From Taishania sp036758285 (GTDB lineage: Bacteria > Bacteroidota > Bacteroidia > Flavobacteriales_D > Crocinitomicaceae): 33,479 bases of DNA. Below, piece after piece: positions 25,192-31,156 of this stretch. The notes under the pieces were generated by a model. That model was not told the DNA's origin. It saw nothing but the letters and a program-made list of their open reading frames with translations, and ran no database searches. How positions within the stretch are numbered: the first letter of the stretch is position 1; each line of letters opens with the position of its first letter. A program made the position numbers and the translations under genes. Location: contig DAIOWV010000030.1 of the NCBI GenBank assembly GCA_036758285.1, positions 1 to 33,479 of the forward strand. The letters run 5' to 3'.

Positions 25192-25653
25192 ATGATATTC
25201 CGCTATCTATTAATAGTGCTATTTTGTAACGCTTTTATAGTTTTAGCGCAAACGACTACATCCAAAGGTTTAACAACTATTAAAACAAAAAATGGAATTT
25301 TGTATGTTAATAAAACAGATAATGCTTTAAATGTTGTGGGAGAGTTGGTTTTGTCTGACGAAGGAATAATCAAAGCGAATGAACATGGAGTATTTGATAC
25401 AAAACATGGATTTAATTTTATTTTAGATAAAAAATGTAAATTGACCGCTATCCAATTTGATACTTCAAATGTGTTTAATAAGTTTATAGCAACTGAATTA
25501 ACGGAATTTTCACTTGAATTGTTTAATCAAATAAACACGGAACAATTGGAGTATTTATTTCAATTTGATAATGATTTAGGCTTTGTAAATGAAGATAGTT
25601 GCTCAGATAATCTTACTGTTTCTATTAAATTGGTTAATGTCAAATTGAAATAA
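25192..25653 (+). CDS. Uncharacterised small secreted protein
   Basis: The 153-residue product has an N-terminal signal peptide (MIFRYLLIVLFCNAFIVLAQ, cleavage after AQ). The mature part has short strands (KGLTTIKTKNGILYVNKTDNALNVVGELVLSDEGIIKANEHG) and two Cys (DKKCKLTA and EDSCSDN). I do not recognise a family. It lies 17 bp after the DUF3276 gene on the same strand and could be co-transcribed; the downstream yaaA gene has its own promoter match. Confidence 0.65.
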   Translation: MIFRYLLIVLFCNAFIVLAQTTTSKGLTTIKTKNGILYVNKTDNALNVVGELVLSDEGIIKANEHGVFDTKHGFNFILDKKCKLTAIQFDTSNVFNKFIATELTEFSLELFNQINTEQLEYLFQFDNDLGFVNEDSCSDNLTVSIKLVNVKLK

Positions 25654-25679
25654 TGGTTCAACAAATACGAGCTTAATCG

Positions 25680-25687
25680 TATATTTG
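25680..25687 (+). promoter_or_regulatory. -7 promoter box for yaaA
   Basis: TATATTTG is an exact TAnnTTTG match, about 30 bases before ATG 25718. A TTC (not TTG) lies 21 bases upstream, near the expected -33 position. Confidence 0.5.
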
Positions 25688-25717
25688 TATTCAAATAATT
25701 TATTCTTAAAATAGAAA

Positions 25718-26482
25718 ATGAAGGTTCTTATTTCTCCAGCAAAATCAATTGATACAACACGATCTGTAGATGTTCCATTTACAAATACAGCTGTTTTTTT
25801 AAAAGAAGCAGATTCATTGATGAAGAAATTATCAAAGCTTTCAAAAGCAAAATTGATGAAAATGATGCACATCTCTACTGATATTGCAGAGTTGAATTCA
25901 GAAAGAAATAAAAACTGGACTTTGCCAACAAGTGAATCAGATGACATTAAAGCCGCAGTTGTTGTTTTTACTGGTGAAGTTTATAGGGGATTGGATGTAC
26001 AATCGTTTGACCAAACCGATTTCGAATTCGCTAATCAACATTTAAGAATACTTTCTGGATTGTATGGTTTATTAAAACCTTTAGATTTGATTTACCCTTA
26101 TCGGTTGGAAATGGGAACAAAATGGGAAATTTCTCCTAAAGTTAAAAATTTGTATTCTTTTTGGAATGATAAATTGAATAAATTTCTGACGAAAGAGATG
26201 GATAAAACCGAAGTTATTGTAAATCTTGCTTCTACTGAGTATTTCAAGGCAGTTCAACCCTCACAATTGAAAAATCGAGTTGTAACTCCTTTATTCAAAG
26301 ACTTTAAAAATGGTGAATACAAAGTCATTATGATGTATGCTAAAAATGCACGTGGACAAATGGCTAATTACATCATTAAAAATAAACTTACAAATGTTGA
26401 GGAACTAAAAACATTCAATGTTGGAGGATATACTTATGATGTTAACCTTTCAACTGAAGATGAATGGGTTTTTACTAGGTAG
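25718..26482 (+). CDS. yaaA: Peroxide stress protein YaaA (DUF328)
   Basis: The 254-residue protein starts MKVLISPAKSIDTT and has the family pattern FTGEVYRGLD, RILSGLYGLLKPLDLIYPYRLEMGT, LASTEYFKAV and YAKNARGQMANYIIKN. YaaA lowers intracellular free iron during hydrogen peroxide stress in E. coli, and the family is also reported to bind DNA. Length matches (about 250-258). It converges on the ABC exporter gene with a 4-bp gap. Confidence 0.95.
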   Translation: MKVLISPAKSIDTTRSVDVPFTNTAVFLKEADSLMKKLSKLSKAKLMKMMHISTDIAELNSERNKNWTLPTSESDDIKAAVVVFTGEVYRGLDVQSFDQTDFEFANQHLRILSGLYGLLKPLDLIYPYRLEMGTKWEISPKVKNLYSFWNDKLNKFLTKEMDKTEVIVNLASTEYFKAVQPSQLKNRVVTPLFKDFKNGEYKVIMMYAKNARGQMANYIIKNKLTNVEELKTFNVGGYTYDVNLSTEDEWVFTR

Positions 26483-26486
26483 CTTG

Positions 26487-28360
26487 TTATTTTTGAATTT
26501 CTATTAATCCAGAGTAAACTCCTTTTTGGTCGATTAGTTCATTGTGAGAACCTGTTTCAACTATTTCACCATTATTCAAAACAACAATTTTGTTAGCATT
26601 TCTTATCGTAGTTAATCGATGAGCAATAACAAAGCTTGTTCTTCCTTCCATTAATTTATCAAGTGCATCTTGAACTAATTTCTCGGATTCATTATCTAAA
26701 GCTGATGTAGCTTCATCTAATATTAGAATTGTAGGATTTTTCAATATTGCTCTAGCTATTGCGATTCGTTGTTTTTGTCCACCAGAAAGCTGTATACCAC
26801 GATCACCAACTTGCGTTTCAAAACCTTCAGGGAATGAAGTTATAAAATCAAAAGCATTTGCTTTTTTTGCTGCTTCAATAATTTCTTCATCACTAGCATC
26901 AGGATTTCCAAACAGTATATTTTCTCGAATAGAACCTGCAAATAAAATTACTTCTTGTGGCACAATTGCTATGTGAGAACGAAGGTGCTCAAGGTCGATT
27001 TCTTTATTATCTATGCCATCAAATTTTATAGTTCCTTTCAAAATAGGGTAGTAGTTTAATATCAAAGATGCCATTGTTGATTTTCCAGCACCAGATTGGC
27101 CTACAAATGCGATTGTTTCATTTTTATTTGCTGTAAATGATACATTTTTTAATACAGCAACATCAGGACGTTGAGGATATTCAAATGCTACGTTTTCAAA
27201 TTGAACAGCTCCAGTTAGTTGCGGTTTTTTATCCCCTTTATTTATTTCTTTTTCAGTTTTTTCGTTGATTAATAACATTAAACTTTCTGTTGCTCCAATT
27301 GCTTTTTGAATTCCAGCATAAAGTTCAGGAAGTGAACCTACAGAAGCTCCCATCATGACCGTGTACATTACGAAAGAAAAGAAATCTCCAGTTGCTAATT
27401 CTGGATTGCTTCCTTGTGTTAGTAATAATCCTTGCCAAATAATAAAAACGATCGCACCAAATAGACAGAAGATAATGAATGAGATGAAAGCACCTCTCCA
27501 CAACCCACTTTTTACATTTAAATTCCTAATTTCTTGTGTAGATTTTCTAAATTTATTAAAGATAAATAACTCATTTGTAAATGATTTAACATTTGCAATT
27601 CCCATTAATGCTTCTTCAAGTATTGAATTGCTTTCAGCTGAGCAATCTTGTGCTTGTTTAGATAATTTTTTGATGAATTTTCCGAAAAATACAGCAATTA
27701 TAGCCATTACAGGTACTGTTGCAAGCATTATCAACGCAAGTTTCCATGAAAAATAAAATAATAATATAACACCTCCAATAACGATAATAAACTGCCTGAA
27801 AAATTCAGCAATTGTTGTTCGCATCGTTTCTTGAATTTGTGTTATGTCATTTGAAATACGACTTGTAAGTACACCAACTTTATTGCCATTGAAAAAATCC
27901 ATTGGCATGTAAATTAATTTTTGAAATGCATCATTTTTAATATCTCTCAGTGCATTTTCTGTTACATTGGTAAAAAGCACTACTCTAAAGTATGAGAACA
28001 CAGATTGCCCAATAAATAGAATTAATAAAACAAATGCTACAGAATTAATATTGGATAAATTAAGTGATGAGATTGAATTCTCCATTGACATTGGTTCAGT
28101 TGAATTTCCACCTAATAATTGTCCCATTAAGTAGGGGAAANNNNNNNNNNNNNNNNNNNNNNNNNNNNNNNNNNNNNNNNNNNNNNNNNNNNNNNNNNNN
28201 NNNNNNNNNNNNNNNNNCCTGTAGAAAGAATAAGAAAAATCCAGCCTATGAAATAGGAGAATCCATAAGGTTTAAGGTAAGTAAATATTCCTTTTGCGTT
28301 TTGAAGACTCTCTTTGGTAATTTTCACCTTCTTTTCTTCACTTTTTTTAGGACGCATCAT
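26487..28360 (-). CDS. ABC-type exporter half-transporter (MsbA-like; contains assembly gap)
   Basis: One gene spans the N run at 28141-28217. The first part (MMRPKKSEEKKVKITKE.. to IGWIFLILST) lies right of the gap and the rest continues from FPYLMGQLLGGNST at 28139. The two frames do not agree at the nominal gap length, so the N count is only an estimate. The membrane domain is followed by an ATPase with Walker A GQSGAGKST, Q-loop VPQEVILFAGS, signature LSGGQKQRIAIARAI, Walker B ILDEATSALD with the catalytic Glu, and switch His in IAHRLT. This canonical half-transporter contrasts with the Asp-type exporter at 23028. It could work as a homodimer or pair with that protein. Confidence 0.92.
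28141..28217. other. Assembly gap (77 N) inside the ABC exporter gene
   Basis: The frame on the right side (28360 start) and left side (FPYLMGQLLGG) are one base out of register at this length, so the true gap is not 77 bases, but the gene is almost certainly continuous. Confidence 0.95.
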
Positions 28361-28461
28361 TTGTTTGTGTATTTGGCCACGAAATTAGCCATTTCCCAAG
28401 CATTAATTGTCATAAGATTGTCAAAAAGTAACTCAAAATGGTATCCCAAGGCTAAAACCAA
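28357..28461 (-). CDS. Possible 34-codon ORF between the GSCFA and ABC exporter genes
   Basis: A TTG-started frame reads LVLALGYHFELLFDNLMTINAWEM.. to ..YTNK, then TGA. The TGA overlaps the ATG of the ABC exporter (ATGA, the signature of translational coupling), and the TTG overlaps the end of the GSCFA gene by 10 bases, filling an otherwise non-coding 91 bp. A shorter start is ATG within LMTINAW. The composition looks protein-like, but no family is recognised. A spurious ORF or the tail of a frameshifted longer protein are alternatives. Confidence 0.3.
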   Translation of the reverse strand: MVLALGYHFELLFDNLMTINAWEMANFVAKYTNK

Positions 28462-29384
28462 GTAATCGATTCGTTTTTTAAAGAAATTTCATTTTGTTTA
28501 TCTTTAATTAATTGTTGATGTTCTTCTATATTATTTGTTGGAATGTGCTGATTGAGTCTGTTCACTTTTTCAACAAGCCCATTTAAATCGATTGTTTTTT
28601 GATCAAAATATGTTTCTTCGAATTTCTTCCAAACAAAATTTATCGCTTCTTCTGTTGGGTGAATTTGATCTTCTTTAAAGAAGCGATAATCACGGAGTAC
28701 ATCAATTATTAATTCATAAGACGGGAAATAAGCTGTGTTCTCTTCCAAACAAAGTTGCTGAATGGCTTCAATTAATCTTGATTTGGATAGATTGTTTTCA
28801 ACCAATCCGTCTTTTATATGTCTGACAGGACTTACTGTAAAAACAATTTGGATATCAGGATTAAATTCTTTGATTTTTTCAATTGCTAAAATCCAGTCTT
28901 GCACGATTTCGTAGGGACTAGAGAGAAATTTTGTGAATAGCTGTGAAGGCATTTTATGACAATTTGCAACTATTTCATTTGTTTCGTTCAGTTCATATCC
29001 CCAAGCTGTACCAAATGTTACGATTAACAGTTTAGCATTAATCAACTTTTGTTTTAATTCTTTTTTTATTTCTAGCAGTTTGTGTTTGAGGTTTTCTTCA
29101 CTATCAGCAGATATTAATGTACTGGCATTCCAAGTGAAAAATTGATTTTCACGTTTAAAAATTCGTTGATCGAACTCTTCATTAAATGCATCCATTAAGT
29201 TGTATGCAATCACAGATGGGTGAAAAATTGTTCCATGTGGATTTGAATTAACAGTATGTCCTGCAAATTTTATTTTTTTTGAAATTTCATCTGAAAAACA
29301 ACTTCCAACTAAGAGAATACCATCACCATGTTGAAGGGTGATTGGAGATTTAGGTATTGAGAATTTAAGAAAAAATTGATTCAT
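28452..29384 (-). CDS. GSCFA-domain protein
   Basis: The 310-residue product has the family signature GSCFSDEISKKI (residues about 27-38) and HGTIFHPSVIAYNL, with VTFGTAWGYEL, VFTVSPVRHIKDGL and a later EDQIHPTEEAINF. The GSCFA domain is related to the SGNH/GDSL hydrolase fold, with the Ser of GSCF and the His of HPT as the likely catalytic positions. No signal peptide is seen, so it is cytoplasmic or peripherally bound. Its substrate is unknown. Confidence 0.9.
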   Translation of the reverse strand: MNQFFLKFSIPKSPITLQHGDGILLVGSCFSDEISKKIKFAGHTVNSNPHGTIFHPSVIAYNLMDAFNEEFDQRIFKRENQFFTWNASTLISADSEENLKHKLLEIKKELKQKLINAKLLIVTFGTAWGYELNETNEIVANCHKMPSQLFTKFLSSPYEIVQDWILAIEKIKEFNPDIQIVFTVSPVRHIKDGLVENNLSKSRLIEAIQQLCLEENTAYFPSYELIIDVLRDYRFFKEDQIHPTEEAINFVWKKFEETYFDQKTIDLNGLVEKVNRLNQHIPTNNIEEHQQLIKDKQNEISLKNESITWF

Positions 29385-29409
29385 TTTAATTTAAGTACTA
29401 AAATCATTC

Positions 29410-29452
29410 AAAGCAAAAAGAGGAAGTAAAACTAGTGTAATTACTTCCTCTT
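29410..29452 (-). terminator. Terminator hairpin in the intergenic region upstream of the GSCFA gene
   Basis: A 12-bp perfect stem (29418-29429 with 29441-29452) encloses an 11-base loop; read on the minus strand it is followed by TTTTT and TTTTGC. It stops transcription coming from the right and contains the stop codon of the short ORF at 29441-29515. Confidence 0.75.
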
Positions 29453-29515
29453 CTCGCTAAACCATGCTAAAACTATAAAACCTAAAACTACAACTACAAA
29501 TGTTGCTGTTTTCAG
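29441..29515 (-). ncRNA. Candidate small RNA or 24-codon membrane micro-ORF
   Basis: Between a -7 box (29522-29529) and the terminator at 29410-29452 lies about 110 nt of independent transcript. It contains a frame starting at CTG (29515) that reads LKTATFVVVVLGFIVLAWFS.. and ends KRK then TAA: a hydrophobic segment with a basic end, as in single-pass micro-proteins. CTG is a rare start and the frame is closed just upstream (TAA), so a small untranslated RNA is equally likely. The UAGUUUUAG motif occurs twice. Confidence 0.3.
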
Positions 29516-29521
29516 ATATTA

Positions 29522-29529
29522 CAAAGATA
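29522..29529 (-). promoter_or_regulatory. -7 box for the small transcript at 29410-29515
   Basis: Read on the minus strand TATCTTTG matches TAnnTTTG exactly. No TTG is present at the -33 position. Confidence 0.4.
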
Positions 29530-29615
29530 GTTCATTTTATTAGGTTGAAAAAATATATAACGTGAAATAAATGTTAAATGTTGAAATTGTTTATTTATCT
29601 GTTAATAAACAAGTT

Positions 29616-30062
29616 TTACTTTGATATTTCTTCAATTATTAATGTTTCTGTTTTGGGTAATTGTTCGAATAATTCTTTTAATTCATCCGTTAAGGTGGCT
29701 AATTTTCGTTTCTCTAAATCCAAAAAAGCACCATCAATATTAACTTCAGCACATTTTTGACCATCGGATGCTCTGTACACTATACTTTTAATCGAATATC
29801 TTGAATAATCGCTTCGAACTTTAACCAATTCTGCGGATACTTTTACCGTATCACTCATGTGTAATTCTTTGTAGTAAATTAACTCTTCTCTGAATAAGAT
29901 TGGACCAATCTTATTCTTGAACATAGCTTTTGTTAAACCAACTTGGTCTAATGCGCCAATACGAGCTTGTGCTGCAAAATCAGCGTATGCAGAATGCCTA
30001 AGATGCCCATTTGCATCAGTCATTGCCCAAATAATTTTTCCTTCGTAAAATATATTTTCCAT
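29616..30062 (-). CDS. Acyl-CoA thioesterase / 4HBT hot-dog family protein
   Basis: The 148-residue product starts MENIFYEGKIIWAMTDANGHLRHSAYADFAAQARIG. The D-x-N-G-H-L-R-H-S-A-Y pattern is the 4-hydroxybenzoyl-CoA/YbgC-type thioesterase signature with the nucleophile Asp near residue 16. Later strands (ILFREELIYYKELHMSDTVKVSAEL, YRASDGQKCAEVNIDGAFLDL) complete the hot-dog fold. Such enzymes hydrolyse acyl-CoA thioesters; the chain preference is unknown. It has its own strong promoter and lies 92 bp after the SMR gene. Confidence 0.85.
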   Translation of the reverse strand: MENIFYEGKIIWAMTDANGHLRHSAYADFAAQARIGALDQVGLTKAMFKNKIGPILFREELIYYKELHMSDTVKVSAELVKVRSDYSRYSIKSIVYRASDGQKCAEVNIDGAFLDLEKRKLATLTDELKELFEQLPKTETLIIEEISK

Positions 30063-30110
30063 TTCGAATGTGTTTGATAGAACTAAATCGATGTCTGAAT
30101 TTTTATTTTA

Positions 30111-30140
30111 CAAAAATAGTCAATCTCCTTAAAGAAACAA
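30111..30140 (-). promoter_or_regulatory. Promoter of the thioesterase gene
   Basis: On the minus strand TTG (30138-30140) and TATTTTTG (30111-30118) are separated by 19 bases, a full match to the Bacteroidota promoter. The leader to ATG 30062 would be about 42 nt. Confidence 0.7.
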
Positions 30141-30154
30141 TGCGTGCATAGTAT

Positions 30155-30484
30155 TTAATGTGAAGAAACTGCCTTTAAACCTATGATTGAACCAATTAAA
30201 GTCACGATAAAAAACATTCTTAGGAACGTTGCAGGTTCTTTAAATACAAAAATCCCTACCAGTACAGTTCCAACAGCACCAATACCAGTCCAAACAGCGT
30301 ATGCAGTACCCAAAGGCAATGTTTGTGTGGCTTTTAATAATAAATACATGCTTGCGACTAAACAAACAGCAAAAATACTATACCAGATATACAACCAATT
30401 TCCTGAAGCTTCTTTTGCTTTTCCTAGGCAGAATGTAAAACCAACTTCAAATAATCCGCCAATTATTAATATTATCCAATTCAT
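30155..30484 (-). CDS. sugE: SMR-family small multidrug/guanidinium exporter (SugE/Gdx-like)
   Basis: The 109-residue protein has four membrane helices. E13 in GLFEVGF is the proton/substrate-coupling Glu of the family, and LPLGTAYAVWTGIGAVGTV is the GTAYAVWTGIGA signature of the SugE/Gdx branch, with Tyr62 and Trp65. At position 16 (EVGF) the branch's usual Trp is Phe. The C-terminal region FKEPATFLRMFFIVTLIGSIIGLKAVS fits. It probably acts as an antiparallel dimer that exports guanidinium or quaternary ammonium compounds in exchange for protons. It lies next to a Crp/Fnr-type regulator, with an N gap between. Confidence 0.9.
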   Translation of the reverse strand: MNWIILIIGGLFEVGFTFCLGKAKEASGNWLYIWYSIFAVCLVASMYLLLKATQTLPLGTAYAVWTGIGAVGTVLVGIFVFKEPATFLRMFFIVTLIGSIIGLKAVSSH

Positions 30485-30501
30485 AACTATTTATTTTAGA
30501 G

Positions 30502-30509
30502 CAAAATTA
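30502..30509 (-). promoter_or_regulatory. -7 box for the SMR transporter gene
   Basis: On the minus strand TAATTTTG matches TAnnTTTG, about 18 bases before the ATG at 30484. No TTG is visible in the 24 bases upstream, after which the N gap (30534-30560) begins. Confidence 0.45.
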
Positions 30510-30533
30510 ATGTCTAAAAGTTAGAAAGAATTT

Positions 30534-30560
30534 NNNNNNNNNNNNNNNNNNNNNNNNNNN
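30534..30560. other. Assembly gap (27 N) between SMR gene and Crp-type regulator
   Basis: Run of N in the intergenic region that holds the 3' flank of the regulator gene and the upstream region of the SMR gene; no coding sequence is broken. Confidence 0.95.
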
Positions 30561-30568
30561 ATAAAAAA

Positions 30569-31135
30569 CTAAAATTTTATTTCACTTCTAATTCTGCTTA
30601 AACTCACTTGTGTAATTCCTAAATAAGAAGCGATATATCCCAATTGAATTCTTTGAATAAGATTAGGGTGGTGGAGTAGTAAGTGCCGGTATCGTTCAGT
30701 TGCAGATTGAAATTGATGATTGATTAATCGTTCTTCGATTTTTATTAATTCTTTTTCAGCAAATTTTCTTCCCCAATTGGCAATTTGAATATCTTGATTG
30801 TATAAATTTTGTAATTGCTCAGAGTTTAACTCATACAATTCACATTCTTCAAGTAATTCTATGTTTTCGTAACTGATGCTTTGTTCAATATAACTTTTCA
30901 TTGAAATAATTGTATGACCTTCCCAGCCAAACCAAAATGTTATTTCATTATCGGGAGTGTCAGAATAAGCTCTAGCGACTCCCTTTTTAATGAAATAAAT
31001 ATTATTCTCGATCGTATTTGCTTTTACAAGTATATGACCTTTTGGATAAGTTACCTTACGTATATTTTTTATCAGCTTAGTTTTAGATTCATCAGATAAA
31101 ATATAAATTGAATCTAATATTTCGTAGATATCCAT
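30569..31135 (-). CDS. Crp/Fnr-family transcription regulator (cyclic-nucleotide-binding-like domain)
   Basis: The 188-residue protein has an N-terminal cyclic-nucleotide-binding-like beta-barrel (TYPKGHILVKANTIENNIYFIKKGVARAY) and a C-terminal helix-turn-helix (IQLGYIASYLGITQVSLSRIRSEIKF). There are no clear cAMP-contact residues, as is common for Bacteroidota Crp-like proteins that regulate small transporters. It begins 21 bp after the polA stop and precedes the SMR transporter, which is a plausible target; the effector is not known. Confidence 0.85.
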   Translation of the reverse strand: MDIYEILDSIYILSDESKTKLIKNIRKVTYPKGHILVKANTIENNIYFIKKGVARAYSDTPDNEITFWFGWEGHTIISMKSYIEQSISYENIELLEECELYELNSEQLQNLYNQDIQIANWGRKFAEKELIKIEERLINHQFQSATERYRHLLLHHPNLIQRIQLGYIASYLGITQVSLSRIRSEIKF

Positions 31136-31156
31136 TTGGTTAATATTGTATTGCTT

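Noticed and set aside
28064..28465. 133-codon plus-strand frame through the N run of the second exporter
   Set aside because: It depends on unknown bases and is antisense to the exporter gene.
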